A stretch of DNA of 64,000 nt from Corynebacterium confusum (GTDB taxonomy: Bacteria; Actinomycetota; Actinomycetes; Mycobacteriales; Mycobacteriaceae): NCBI RefSeq assembly GCF_030408715.1, contig NZ_CP047202.1, forward strand, positions 1,903,907-1,967,906. Reading direction: 5' to 3'. How positions within the stretch are numbered: the stretch's first letter is position 1; every line of letters begins with the position of its first letter. This document shows, piece after piece, positions 35,801-45,293 of the stretch. The notes beneath the pieces were generated by a model. The model was given only the letters and a program-made list of their open reading frames with translations, was not told the origin of the DNA and made no database searches. A program made the translations under genes and the position numbers.

Positions 35801-36380
35801 GGGCGGCGGCGCGCACGGCCTGCTTCTTGGTGGACTTGCGGGTTGCGCGCTTGCGGGTCTTCTTGGGCTTGTCCGCGCTCTTGTCCGCGGCGTTATCCTC
35901 GGCCTGCTCCTCAGCCGGGGCGCCCTTTTCCGGCTTGGCCTCCTCGGACTTGCCCTCCTCGGCCTTAGCCTTCTCGGAGTTAGTGGCGGCCCGCTTGCCC
36001 TTGGTCGTGGCCTTCCGCTTGTTCTTAGTGGACTTGGTGGACTTGGTGGCCTTCTTCTTGGCCTGGGGCGCGTCCTGGGCCTCGGGCTCCGGGTCGGTTG
36101 TGGCCGCGGAGGGGGCATCGCCAGCCGGGGCCTGCGAGCCGGCGGCTTGGATGCGGTCGAGCATCTGCTCGGCCTCCGCCTTGCTCAGGCCGGACTGCGG
36201 GGCTTTCTTGATGCCCTGCTGGGCGAACTGTTCCACCAGGGCCTTGGAGGAAATCCCCAGCATCTTAGCGAGGGCGTAGAGCCGCGTCTTCTCCTTCAGC
36301 TGGCTCCTACCGATTCGCTCGGCCAACGCGGCGGCCGCCGATAAATCCGTATTCTGTTCGTTTTTAGTCTTTGCAGCCAC
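32823..36380 (-). CDS. rne: Ribonuclease E/G with IF2_N-like N-terminal region
   Basis: This 1185-residue endoribonuclease starts mRNA decay and processes rRNA and tRNA. Residues about 30-77 (KTRLYALAKMLGISSKALVE...) resemble the small IF2_N helical domain. A long Lys/Glu/Ala-rich disordered region follows to about residue 430. The catalytic core contains the S1 domain (GNIYLGRVQNVLPSMEAAFVDF), DNase-I-like segment with VDVNTGKFTG and GGMIVVDFIDM (metal-binding Asp residues), and the Zn-link CEHCQGRG. The last 300 residues are Arg/Gly/Asp-rich, typical of RNA- or degradosome-binding tails. Acidic and basic tails on both sides of the core are normal for actinobacterial enzymes. Confidence 0.96.
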   Translation of the reverse strand: MAAKTKNEQNTDLSAAAALAERIGRSQLKEKTRLYALAKMLGISSKALVEQFAQQGIKKAPQSGLSKAEAEQMLDRIQAAGSQAPAGDAPSAATTDPEPEAQDAPQAKKKATKSTKSTKNKRKATTKGKRAATNSEKAKAEEGKSEEAKPEKGAPAEEQAEDNAADKSADKPKKTRKRATRKSTKKQAVRAAAPAKPQQQDEEPREQASDAEVPAGDEPKHEDSADAVATAAEEKLRDRVRKNVENEFNQIADKVESELQNLATTEASDGADDAEAAAGHGDQDGIGSTQADQADQTDTAQAEDEHADLERDEDLEDLVAALTPPHQAAAKDNAADYAPVFIAPQANAAKPARQAEPDDAGGDDDEPERIEAPRGIKGSTRIEAQKRRRAEMREKGRERKHIVSQAEFLARRESVERTMVVRERQRVDHAGSVTQVGVLEDDLLVEHFVTSDSQASLIGNIYLGRVQNVLPSMEAAFVDFGESRNGVLYAGELNWRAMGLKGRSRKIEQALKSGDQILVQVSKDPIGHKGARLTTQISLAGRFLVYVPNGRSAGISRKLPAPERKRLKEILQRVVPGEGGTIIRTAAENVSEEAIATDVGRLHGVWEDIQERAEKEKRSKGAKPVTLYEEPDMLVKVVRDLFNGDFKHLVVDGKKAFNTVNAYIQSVAPDLADRVERFDRKKHGGQDAFEVYRIDEQLQKALARKVWLPSGGTLVIDRTEAMTVIDVNTGKFTGSGGDLEETVTRNNLEAAEEIVRQMRLRDLGGMIVVDFIDMVLPENQELVLRRLKEALGRDRTRHQVSEVTSLGLVQMTRKRLGAGLLETFSTECEHCQGRGIITHDDPVEHTDDHSSHGHHDRRNHNHADSGQGRDQRSDEKQGSKSESRDGTKEIDQLVASVVKDDSAAHDGEDHDERNDRRDRDSEDRKGSSRRRRRRGSRGGRSNRSRDDQPRDDQSQDSVSDIEKIAFAAADNAADRDDVAEFKDYVPDEDAQPEQAGGATSYDEAVEEFESSPRRKRKTRGNSRSDHRPRREDFPRQGSGSAQPAASVQAQAEDAADDAGDSSPDQPARGKRGRRRATRRSGGQRGGRGNPRGGQSAPAQEQAPAQVSRAGSAVQAEDNTKTVVRGRRRRAVRRSTKAAQPEQAESGLARANQPRRDTDGHKAGGGAETRKQSTRGRRRATRRSRK

Positions 36381-36640
36381 GGGCTACTCCTGACGTCTAG
36401 TGGCGCGAGGGCAAGCTCGCCGCGGGGCCGCGCAAGTCATCCAAGCTGCAGGCAAGCACACCGCGGGGCTTTCTACCCTGAAAGCGCCGAAAGTTTAAGT
36501 GTTAAAGATTGAGTATTTAGTTATGCACAACTGCAAGCCCGGCACACAGGCTCTAGCTCCTATTGTGGCACACTTGGGCACCCGCTTCTTCCCACACCTG
36601 CCCGAGCGCGCGGAAATTCGCGCTATGTTAGCTTAAGACC
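36381..36640. other. Divergent intergenic region between rne and the membrane/winged-helix gene
   Basis: This 260-base region has an AT-rich core around 36485-36530 and must hold the rne promoter and a long rne leader on the minus strand. On the plus strand TATGTT at about 36625 lies close before ATG 36641, so that gene may have a very short leader. No RNA gene or strong dyad is seen. Confidence 0.4.
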
Positions 36641-37417
36641 ATGTCCGACGGCGAACTCGTGCCCACCTCACCGGCAGCAGCAATCCGGCACTACCGGCGG
36701 CGCAACGAGTTCAACCCGCGCGAGCTGCTTGCCTTCACCACCACGGCGAGCTTCGGCGTGGGCTTTTTCTTCCTAGACCATACGGCCTTCTACGTCCTTG
36801 GCGCGCTGTGCCTGGTGGCGGCGGTGGCCAGCGGGGTCAAGATCGCCCGCCACTACCAGAAGGCCGTGGCCGTCTCGCAAACGGAATTCCGGGACGGCGA
36901 CTACCCCGCCGCCGCCTACTTCGCCCCGCTCATTCCCATCGTCGCGCCCCTGCTGGCCCTGCCGGCACAGGCGCTCGGCTGGGATTTTTCGGTCCCGCCG
37001 GCGGTGGCCACGCTGTCCACGGCGGCGTTTTACAGCGTGGGACTGTTTCTTTCCGGCACCGTGCACTTCCGGCGCTCCTACAGCATTGGCCGCCGGCGCA
37101 TCCAGCGGATGGACTTCGAGCTGACCGAGCTGACCGCCACCACGCAACGCCTGGCCGAGGAGAATACCGATATCCTCGCCGCGCTCATCGCCGTCGGCGC
37201 CGTCGACGGCAACGAGGTGAGCTTGAAGGGACTTCACAGGATTCTGGACCCCGCGCTGGCCGCGGACGAGGAAGCGCTGCGCGAGCGCCTGCAGGAGCTA
37301 GACAGCGCCAAGCTGGTTAAGCTCCGCGTGCCCATCTGGCAGGGAGAATCCGCCCGCTGGGATATGAGCATTACTCCCCTGGGCGTGCACGCGCTGAGCG
37401 AGTCGCAGCGGCGCTAA
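36641..37417 (+). CDS. Membrane protein with C-terminal winged-helix-like domain, unknown function
   Basis: This 258-residue protein has about four hydrophobic segments between residues 30 and 145 (for example LLAFTTTASFGVGFFFL, FYVLGALCLVAAVASGV, LIPIVAPLLALPAQALG and STAAFYSVGLFLSGTV). The remaining 110 residues are soluble, begin with basic FRRSYSIGRRRIQRMD, and have helices and a strand pair that read like a winged helix (ILAALIAVGAVDGNEVSLKGLHRIL ... LRERLQELDSAKLVKLRV). I do not recognise the family. It is monocistronic and convergent with ndk. Confidence 0.7.
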   Translation: MSDGELVPTSPAAAIRHYRRRNEFNPRELLAFTTTASFGVGFFFLDHTAFYVLGALCLVAAVASGVKIARHYQKAVAVSQTEFRDGDYPAAAYFAPLIPIVAPLLALPAQALGWDFSVPPAVATLSTAAFYSVGLFLSGTVHFRRSYSIGRRRIQRMDFELTELTATTQRLAEENTDILAALIAVGAVDGNEVSLKGLHRILDPALAADEEALRERLQELDSAKLVKLRVPIWQGESARWDMSITPLGVHALSESQRR

Positions 37418-37464
37418 ATCCAGCCCCCGCAGTGTGCCCGCGTAGTAATGCTTTGAATGTACGA

Positions 37465-37510
37465 AACCCCCGCGCGGTGGCCGGAATACCGAGGCACCGC
37501 TGGCGGGGGC
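37465..37510 (-). terminator. Terminator of ndk
   Basis: On the minus strand CCCCCGC and CAGCGGTG pair with the CACCG and GCGGGGG arms of the same stem, and TTTCG follows. It lies just after the ndk stop and could also end the convergent transcript. Confidence 0.7.
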
Positions 37511-37527
37511 AGTAAAGAGGTTGCGTC

Positions 37528-37938
37528 TTAGAGGTTCGGGAACCAGATGGAGATCTCGCGCTCAGCGGACTCCGGGGAATCGGAGCCGTGAACGACGTTC
37601 TCACCGACGGTCAGGGCGAAGTCACCGCGGATGGTGCCCGGGGTGGCCTTCTCGACCGGGTGGGTGCCGCCGGCCAGCTGACGCCAGGCAGCAATGGCGC
37701 TTTCGCCCTCGACGATGCCTGCGACCAGCGGAGCGGAGGTGATGAAGTCCACGAGCTCGCCGAAGAACGGCTTGTCCTTGTGCTCAGCGTAGTGCTTTTC
37801 TGCGGTTTCGCGGTCTGCGGTGCGCAGATCCATTTCCACCAGCTTGAGGCCCTTGCGCTCAATGCGGGAGATGATTTCGCCTACGTGGCCGTTCTTGACG
37901 CCGTCCGGCTTGATGAGAATAAGAGTACGTTCAGTCAT
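37528..37938 (-). CDS. ndk: Nucleoside diphosphate kinase
   Basis: This 136-residue protein starts [20 protein letters not shown] and has the active-site His in [16 protein letters not shown]. It moves the gamma phosphate from ATP to NDPs through a phospho-His intermediate. The start at 37938 matches the family; an ATG three codons upstream is possible. The usual actinobacterial order ndk, DUF4233, folC, valS is kept, with an extra small membrane protein gene inserted after ndk. Confidence 0.98.
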   Translation of the reverse strand: MTERTLILIKPDGVKNGHVGEIISRIERKGLKLVEMDLRTADRETAEKHYAEHKDKPFFGELVDFITSAPLVAGIVEGESAIAAWRQLAGGTHPVEKATPGTIRGDFALTVGENVVHGSDSPESAEREISIWFPNL

Positions 37939-38019
37939 ACCGGCCATCGTACCGAATACCGAGCGATCCTTCGCACTGGAGCCGCCAAAAATCGGCCACG
38001 ACCGCGGTACGCGGTCGCG

Positions 38020-38352
38020 CTAGCGGCCGGTGGTCAGCTGGCTGACCATGGCTTCGGCCTCGTCGTGGCCGACGTGGCGGTACCACAGCCGGACCTGCTT
38101 GACCGCGGTGCCGTACTTGCCGGCGGAGACGAGCTCGCGGATTTCTTCTTCGCGCTCCGGGGAGAAATCTGCCTGGCGCAGGGGGCGATCCTTGCCTGGG
38201 CGATCCTGGTCCCCGCGGAACAAGGCCAGCGCCAGGAAGGCGGCCGCCACGATAAGCCCCACCGCGATGACCGCGCCCGGCCAGTTGAAAGCGCGCGCGA
38301 GGATGACCACCACGCAGGCCAGCGCGGCCAGCAGCGAATACACGTAGCGCAC
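38020..38352 (-). CDS. Small membrane protein, unknown function
   Basis: This 110-residue protein has two adjacent hydrophobic segments at the N-terminus (YVYSLLAALACVVVILARAF and VIAVGLIVAAAFLALALF) and a soluble, charged C-terminal half (SPEREEEIRELVSAGKYGTAVKQVRLWYRHVGHDEAEAMV). I do not recognise a family name. The gene lies 10 bases after the DUF4233 gene on the same strand, so it is part of the valS-folC-DUF4233 operon. Confidence 0.75.
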   Translation of the reverse strand: MRYVYSLLAALACVVVILARAFNWPGAVIAVGLIVAAAFLALALFRGDQDRPGKDRPLRQADFSPEREEEIRELVSAGKYGTAVKQVRLWYRHVGHDEAEAMVSQLTTGR

Positions 38353-38362
38353 GGCGGCCTCC

Positions 38363-38800
38363 CTAGCTCTTCTGATCCAGGTGTTGGGTGGTCAGCAGGC
38401 CGCGCTCCATGCGCGCGATGAGGTTGGAGCGCAGGTAAGCCGCCAGCAGCCAGACCAGCCCGAAGACCACCATGATGGCCACGATCGACCAGTGGATAAA
38501 CAAGCCGGCAATAATGCCGAGCACCTGCACGGCCAGGATGACGTTCAGCGACCACCGGCGGCTGGCGAAGGCCAGCATGACCAGGTGGAAGACCATCAAC
38601 GCCACGACGATGGCGATGTTGACCCCGGTCCACAGCTCACCGCTGTAGAGCATGCGCAGCATCGGCAGCGCCAGCACCAGGGTGAGCGCCTCCAGGGTCA
38701 GGGTGCTGGAGATGACCATCCCGTTAAAGCCCTTGATTGGGTCCTTGACGGGTTTGTGCCCCATGCCCAGAGGCCCGACGTCCTTGGGGGTATCCGTCAT
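38363..38800 (-). CDS. DUF4233 membrane protein
   Basis: This 145-residue protein has four hydrophobic segments after a short polar N-terminus. The segment FNGMVISSTLTLEALTLVLALP and the position directly after folC fit the actinobacterial DUF4233 family. Function is unknown. The ATG overlaps the folC stop by 4 bp, so translation is coupled. Confidence 0.85.
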   Translation of the reverse strand: MTDTPKDVGPLGMGHKPVKDPIKGFNGMVISSTLTLEALTLVLALPMLRMLYSGELWTGVNIAIVVALMVFHLVMLAFASRRWSLNVILAVQVLGIIAGLFIHWSIVAIMVVFGLVWLLAAYLRSNLIARMERGLLTTQHLDQKS

Positions 38801-40377
38801 GCCGGCTCCTTTCCAAACATCGCGCGTGCCTCACCGGCGGTGACCACCGATCCGGTGATGACAATACCGGAACCGGACTGGATTTCCGCATCCTCGGCCA
38901 GCTCGACGGCCTGGGCGTATGCCGACTGCAGGTCGGGCTCGACATAGACGCGCTCCTCGCCGAATATGTCGCGGGCCAGCTCCGCCAGCTCGTAGGCGTC
39001 CAGCGCCCGCGGGGAGCTGTTCTGGCTGATGACAATCTCGGTCAGCACGTCCTCCAGCGCGGTAAGTATCCCGGTAGCGTCCTTGTCGCCTAGGATGGCG
39101 ACCACGCCGACCAAGCGGGCGAAGTCGAAGTCCCGGCCCAGGGCCTGAGCCAGGGCGCGGGCGCCGTGCGGGTTGTGCGCGGCGTCGATGAACGTGGTCG
39201 GCGACTGCCGCATGCGCTCCAGGCGGCCCGGAGAAATGGTCTGGGCGAAGCCGTTGCGCACGCTCGCCGCGTCCAGCGGGTGCCCGGCCGAGGCCCCGAA
39301 GAAGGCCTCCACGGCGGCCAGGGCGACCGCGGCGTTGCGGGCCTGGTGCTCACCGGCCAGGGGCAAGAAGACGTCCTCGTACAGGCCGCCCAGGCCCTGG
39401 ATGCGTAGCTGCTGGCCGCCCACGGCGATGGTGGATTCCAGCGCGGCGAACTCGCTGCCGGCGCGCGCCACGCCCGCGTCCACGGCCACGGCCTGCTGCA
39501 GCAGGACCTCCATGGCTTCCGGCTCCTGCTCCGCCAGGATGGCGATGTTCTCGGCCGGGGTGATGGGGTCGTCGGCGTCTGGGCGGGCCTTAATAATGCC
39601 GGCCTTCTCCCCCGCAATTTCGGCGAGGGTATCGCCCAAGTAATCGGTGTGGTCCATGCCCACCGGGCAGACGACCGCGACCTCGGAGTTGACCACGTTG
39701 GTCGCGTCCCAACGCCCGCCCATGCCGACCTCGATGACGGCGACGTCGACCGGGGCATCGGCAAAGGCGGCATAAGCGATGGCCACCAGGACCTCGAACT
39801 TGGACATGGCAGGGCCGCCGACCGCCAGCGACTCAGCGTCCACCATCTCCACGTAAGGCCGGATCTCGCGCCAGATGCGCACGTAGTCGCGCGGGTGGAT
39901 GGGCTTGCCGTCGATGCCAATGCGTTCGGTCACCCGCTGCAGGTGCGGGCTGGTGAACAGGCCGACCCGGCGGTGGAAGGCCCGCAGCAGCGAGTCGATC
40001 ATCCGCGACGTCGAGGACTTGCCGTTGGTGCCGGCCACGTGGATGGCCTGGAAGGCCCGCTCCGGGTGGCCGAGCAGGTCCATGAGCTTTTCGATGCGCT
40101 CCAGCGAGGGCTCGATCTTCGTCTCCGGCCACCGAGCGTTGAGTTCCTCTTCGACCTCGGCGAGCTCGCGCAGTTCCTCGGCGCTGACGGTCTCCGGCGC
40201 AGGTGCGGAATAGTCCTCCGCCCCGCCCAGGTTGAGCGTGAGCCCCGACTCGGTGATTTCGACCGGCGAGCCCTCGGTGCCCTCCTTGAGGGCGTCGACG
40301 ATCTCGTATTCGGTCTCCTGCTCCTTCTCGCGGTCCTGCTCGCGGCCGTTGCCGCCGTTTCCGGTACGGTCAGTCAC
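38797..40377 (-). CDS. folC: Folylpolyglutamate synthase / dihydrofolate synthase
   Basis: This 526-residue Mur-ligase-type enzyme adds glutamate to dihydropteroate and folates. Its motifs are VAGTNGKSSTSRMIDSLL (P-loop), GLFTSPHLQRVTERI, VAVIEVGMGGRWDATNVV and TFIDAAHNPHGA. The first 80 residues are acidic and not part of the ligase fold, a longer leader than in E. coli. The GTG start overlaps the valS stop by one base (TAGTG). The order valS-folC-DUF4233 is standard for actinobacteria. Confidence 0.96.
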   Translation of the reverse strand: MTDRTGNGGNGREQDREKEQETEYEIVDALKEGTEGSPVEITESGLTLNLGGAEDYSAPAPETVSAEELRELAEVEEELNARWPETKIEPSLERIEKLMDLLGHPERAFQAIHVAGTNGKSSTSRMIDSLLRAFHRRVGLFTSPHLQRVTERIGIDGKPIHPRDYVRIWREIRPYVEMVDAESLAVGGPAMSKFEVLVAIAYAAFADAPVDVAVIEVGMGGRWDATNVVNSEVAVVCPVGMDHTDYLGDTLAEIAGEKAGIIKARPDADDPITPAENIAILAEQEPEAMEVLLQQAVAVDAGVARAGSEFAALESTIAVGGQQLRIQGLGGLYEDVFLPLAGEHQARNAAVALAAVEAFFGASAGHPLDAASVRNGFAQTISPGRLERMRQSPTTFIDAAHNPHGARALAQALGRDFDFARLVGVVAILGDKDATGILTALEDVLTEIVISQNSSPRALDAYELAELARDIFGEERVYVEPDLQSAYAQAVELAEDAEIQSGSGIVITGSVVTAGEARAMFGKEPA

Positions 40378-43109
40378 TACTTGAGCGCCTCCAAACGCGC
40401 GCTGATGCGGTCGACTTCCTCCTGCGCCACGGTCTGGCGGGTGCGGATCTTTTCCACGACCTCTTCCGGGGCCTTAGCTAGGAAGTTGTCGTTGCCGAGC
40501 TTCTTGGTGGTCTGTTCCAGTTCCTTGTTGGCCTTGGCCAGGTCCTTTTCCAGGCGCTTGCGCTCGGCCGCGACGTCGACGGCCCCGGAGGTGTCCAGGG
40601 TGACTTCGACTGTGGCCTGCGACAGGCGGACCTCGATGGAGGCGGACTCGGTAAAGTCCTCGCCCGGCTCGGTGGTCTTGGCCAGGTTGCGCACCAGTGC
40701 CTCCTGGTCGGACAGGTCCGCGGCGGCGAAGTCCAGCCGGCCCGGCACCTTCTGGGAGGGCTTAACCCCCTGGTCGGAGCGGAAGCGGCGCAGCTCGGTG
40801 ATGAGCTTTTCAGCGTCCTGGATGCGGCGGGCGGCGACCTCGTCGGTCGCGGCGCCGCCGTTGGTGTCCTCCGCGGTCGGCCAGTCAGCCACAACCAGGG
40901 ACTCGCCGCCGGTCAGGGCCTTCCAAAGGACCTCGGTGACGAATGGCATGGTCGGGTGCAGCAGGCGCAGCACGACGTCGAGGACGCGGCCGAGCAAGAT
41001 CTGGGTAGTGCGGGCGCGCTGCTTTTCGGCCTCGTCGGCCGGCTCGCGCGCGATCTGGGTCTTGGCGATCTCGACGTACCAGTCGCACAGCTCGTCCCAG
41101 GCGAAGTGGTAGAGCAGCTCGTTGGCCTTGGCGAACTGGAAGTCGTCCAGGTAGGCGTCGACGCGGGCGCGGATCTGCTCGGCGCGGTCCAGGATCCAGC
41201 GATCAGCGTCGGTCAGCGCCTCGCGCTCCGGAAGCTCCGCCACGCCGGCGCCGTTGAGCAGGGCGAACTTGGTGGCGTTAAAGAGCTTGGTGGCGAAGTT
41301 ACGCGCCGAGGCCGCCGCGTCCGGGCCCAGCGGCAGGTCGACGCCCGGGTTGGCGCCGCGGCCCAGGGCGAAGCGCAGCGCGTCCGCGCCGTAGTCGCGG
41401 ACCCAGTCCATCGGGTCGATGCCGTTGCCCAGGGACTTGGACATCTTGCGGCCCTGCTCGTCGCGCACCAGGCCGTGCAGGTAGAGATCCGCAAACGGCA
41501 CCTGCGGGCGCCCGTCGCTGCCCTGCCCCAGCAGTTCCGGGGTCTGGGTGGCGGCGAAGGTACCGAACATCATCATGCGGGCGACCCAGAAGAACAGGAT
41601 GTCGTAGGCGGTGACCAGCACGTTGGTCGGGTAGAACTTCTCCAGGTCCGGGGTCTTTTCCGGCCAGCCCAGGGTGGAAAACGGCCACAGCGCGGAGCTG
41701 AACCAGGTATCCAGGACGTCTGGGTCCTGCTCGTAGCCGGCCGGGGCCTCCTCGTCCGGGCCCACGCAGACCACGTCGCGGTTGCCGTCGGTGTCCTCCG
41801 GCCCGTACCAGATCGGGATCCGGTGGCCCCACCACAGCTGGCGGGAGATGCACCAGTCGTGCATGTCGTCGACCCAGTCGAAGTAGCGCGGCTCAAGCGA
41901 GGCCGGGTGGATGGTGGTATCGCCTTGGCGGACCGCCTCGCTGGAGTACTTGGCCATCTCCTTGACATTGACGAACCACTGCTTGGACAAGCGCGGCTCG
42001 ATGGCCTCGCCGGAGCGTTCCGAGTGGCCCACCGAGTGGACGTAGGGGCGGATTTCCTTGACGATTCGCCCCTGCTCGGCCAGCGCCTCGCGGATGGCGA
42101 CGCGGGCGTCCTCGCGGGTCATGCCGTCGAACTGGGTGCCGGTATCCGCGATGTGGCCGGTCTTGTCCATGATGATGGGCATGTCCAGGCCGTGGCGCTG
42201 GCCCATGGCGTAGTCGTTCGGGTCGTGCGCCGGGGTGATCTTGACCGCGCCGGTACCGAATTCCATGTCGACGTAGTCGTCGGCGATGATCTTCAGGCTC
42301 AGGTCATCGCGGAACGGGTGCGGGAATTCCTTGCCCACCAGGTCGGCGTAGCGCTCGTCGTCCGGGTGGACGGCGATGGCGACGTCACCCAGCATGGTCT
42401 CCACACGAGTGGTGGCCACGACCAGGTGCGGCTCGTTGTCGTCCAGCGAGCCGTAGCGGATGGAGACCAGCTCGCCCTCGACGTCGTCGTAGACGACCTC
42501 CATGTCGGACACGGCGGTCTCCAGCACCGGCGACCAGTTGACCAGGCGGTAGTCCTGGTAGATCAGGCCGGCGTCGTAGAGCATCTTGAAGATGGTCTGC
42601 ACGGCCTTGGACAGGCCGTCGTCCAGGGTGAAGCGTTCGCGGGACCAGTCCACGGAGTCGCCGATGGCGCGCATCTGGGACTGGATGGTGCCGCCGTATT
42701 TTTCCTTCCACTCCCAGACCTTGCCGATGAACTCGTCGCGATCATAGTCCCAGCGGGTCTTGCCCTCGGACTCCTTGAGAGCGGCCTCGACCTTGGTCTG
42801 CGTGGCGATGCCGGCGTGGTCCGCGCCCGGCAGCCACAGCGTCGCATAACCCTGCATGCGCTTGCGGCGGATGATGGAGTCAATGAGCGTGTGGTCCAGG
42901 GCGTGGCCCATGTGCAGCTGGCCAGTCACGTTCGGCGGCGGCAGCACGATGGAATAGGCGGGCTTGTCGGAGTGGGCGTCCGGGGTGAAATACCCCGCGT
43001 CGACCCAGCCCTCGTACAGGGCGGTCTCCAGTTCTTGCGGCTCCCAGGACTTGGGCAGCGCGTCCGCGCGGTTGGTACCTACTAGTTCCTCATTTTTACG
43101 CTCAGTCAC
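40377..43109 (-). CDS. valS: Valyl-tRNA synthetase
   Basis: This class I synthetase of about 910 residues has [17 protein letters not shown] (HIGH motif), [10 protein letters not shown] (KMSKS), the editing domain with CVGPDEEAP and related segments, and a C-terminal coiled coil from about residue 840 ([25 protein letters not shown]). It charges tRNA-Val and removes mischarged Thr. I place the start at GTG 43109; a TTG at 43136 is also open and close to AAGGGG. It heads the valS-folC unit. Confidence 0.97.
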   Translation of the reverse strand: MTERKNEELVGTNRADALPKSWEPQELETALYEGWVDAGYFTPDAHSDKPAYSIVLPPPNVTGQLHMGHALDHTLIDSIIRRKRMQGYATLWLPGADHAGIATQTKVEAALKESEGKTRWDYDRDEFIGKVWEWKEKYGGTIQSQMRAIGDSVDWSRERFTLDDGLSKAVQTIFKMLYDAGLIYQDYRLVNWSPVLETAVSDMEVVYDDVEGELVSIRYGSLDDNEPHLVVATTRVETMLGDVAIAVHPDDERYADLVGKEFPHPFRDDLSLKIIADDYVDMEFGTGAVKITPAHDPNDYAMGQRHGLDMPIIMDKTGHIADTGTQFDGMTREDARVAIREALAEQGRIVKEIRPYVHSVGHSERSGEAIEPRLSKQWFVNVKEMAKYSSEAVRQGDTTIHPASLEPRYFDWVDDMHDWCISRQLWWGHRIPIWYGPEDTDGNRDVVCVGPDEEAPAGYEQDPDVLDTWFSSALWPFSTLGWPEKTPDLEKFYPTNVLVTAYDILFFWVARMMMFGTFAATQTPELLGQGSDGRPQVPFADLYLHGLVRDEQGRKMSKSLGNGIDPMDWVRDYGADALRFALGRGANPGVDLPLGPDAAASARNFATKLFNATKFALLNGAGVAELPEREALTDADRWILDRAEQIRARVDAYLDDFQFAKANELLYHFAWDELCDWYVEIAKTQIAREPADEAEKQRARTTQILLGRVLDVVLRLLHPTMPFVTEVLWKALTGGESLVVADWPTAEDTNGGAATDEVAARRIQDAEKLITELRRFRSDQGVKPSQKVPGRLDFAAADLSDQEALVRNLAKTTEPGEDFTESASIEVRLSQATVEVTLDTSGAVDVAAERKRLEKDLAKANKELEQTTKKLGNDNFLAKAPEEVVEKIRTRQTVAQEEVDRISARLEALK

Positions 43110-43184
43110 GCCGACCAATTCTACCCTGTCGGTCAAACCCCTTTGGGCCCCACCCAGGCGAGACCCCGGGTTTTTCTGACGGGC

Positions 43185-44294
<1,110 letters not shown>

Positions 44295-44310
44295 TCATTG
44301 CCCTCAAATT

Positions 44311-44359
44311 GAGGTAAAAGAAGTACACCTTTCGCTCGTCTGTGCTGGCGTTTTACCTC
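44311..44359. promoter_or_regulatory. Inverted repeat GAGGTAAAA / TTTTACCTC between mdh and tetR-type gene
   Basis: The arms at 44311-44319 and 44351-44359 are a perfect 9-base inverted repeat with 31 bases between. The spacing is larger than a normal single TetR operator, so it may be two half-sites or a loop. It lies about 95 bases from each gene. Confidence 0.45.
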
Positions 44360-44369
44360 CCCCGGGGGC

Positions 44370-44393
44370 AATTCGCAGACGGGTTCGCGAATT
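44370..44393. promoter_or_regulatory. Inverted repeat AATTCGC / GCGAATT, candidate TetR operator
   Basis: Perfect 7-base arms at 44370-44376 and 44387-44393 flank a 10-base spacer, the size of a typical TetR-family operator. It ends 63 bases before the TetR-type ATG. Confidence 0.45.
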
Positions 44394-44456
44394 TGCGGCA
44401 CGATAGGGAATGAACCAATCCGTCTAAGCGATTCTTAAAAAGAGGGGCATGTTGCT

Positions 44457-45173
44457 ATGGGTAACTCCGATTCTCCCACCGCCGTCACGGGAGCTGAGTC
44501 TGCCCAGCGCGCCGTCGATGTCGCGCTCGAGCAGTTTTCCCAGTTCGGTTTCACCGAAACCAAGATGGAGACCATCGCCAACCTCTCCGGCCTGTCCAAG
44601 CGCATGCTGCACTACCACTTCGGCGACAAGCGCGGGCTCTACCAGCGCGCCCTCGAGGCCGCGGTAGAACGGCTCAATCCCCCGATCGAGGATCTCGAGG
44701 TCGACTCCGCGGTCCCGGTCGAGGGCGTGCGCAAGCTTGTCGATGCCCTCTTCACCTGCCACATCGCCCACCCGGAGGCCGTGCGCATCCTGGCGATGGA
44801 GACCACCCAGCAGGTCTTCGGCGTGGTCGGCCGGCAGCCGGTCAACGACGTCAGCGGCGTGGCCCTGCACCTGGACAAGCTCCTGCTCCACGGGCAGGAC
44901 TCCGGCGCCTTCCGGCCCGGCATTTCCGCGGACGATATCTTCACCCTGATCTCTTCGCTGACCATGTACCGGGTGACCAACCACAACATGATCGACAACT
45001 TATTGGGGATCGACATGCAGTCCGCGGCCAACACCGCCGGCCTACACCGCATGGTGGTCGACGCGGTACTCGCGTTTTTGACCGCCAACATCCCCGACAG
45101 CGGCGAGGCCTCCTACCTCACCGCCCGCGAGGCCGTCGATACCGCCGACAACAACAGCGACATCTACGGCTAA
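44457..45173 (+). CDS. TetR-family transcriptional regulator
   Basis: This 238-residue protein has an N-terminal TetR DNA-binding domain (residues about 17-63): AVDVALEQFSQFGFTETKMETIANLSGLSKRMLHYHFGDKRGLYQRAL. The C-terminal 170 residues form a ligand-binding helical domain that I cannot assign to a known effector. It is divergent from mdh and faces two inverted repeats, so self-control and control of mdh are plausible but unproven. A strong bidirectional hairpin terminator follows. Confidence 0.92.
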   Translation: MGNSDSPTAVTGAESAQRAVDVALEQFSQFGFTETKMETIANLSGLSKRMLHYHFGDKRGLYQRALEAAVERLNPPIEDLEVDSAVPVEGVRKLVDALFTCHIAHPEAVRILAMETTQQVFGVVGRQPVNDVSGVALHLDKLLLHGQDSGAFRPGISADDIFTLISSLTMYRVTNHNMIDNLLGIDMQSAANTAGLHRMVVDAVLAFLTANIPDSGEASYLTAREAVDTADNNSDIYG

Positions 45174-45199
45174 CCTCCTCCCCCGCCTTACAAGCGCAA

Positions 45200-45246
45200 A
45201 GCCGGCCCGCGCTTCCTTTTTCGAAAACGCGGGCCGGCTAATTTTC
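45200..45246 (+). terminator. Terminator after the TetR-type gene
   Basis: AGCCGGCCCGCG at 45200-45211 pairs with CGCGGGCCGGCT at 45228-45239, a perfect 12-bp stem, followed by AATTTTC on the plus strand. It separates the gene from the convergent clpX. Confidence 0.85.
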
Positions 45247-45293
45247 TACCTCCAGCTATATAGACGTCTATACAGTCTTGGCGGGGTCAGGGC

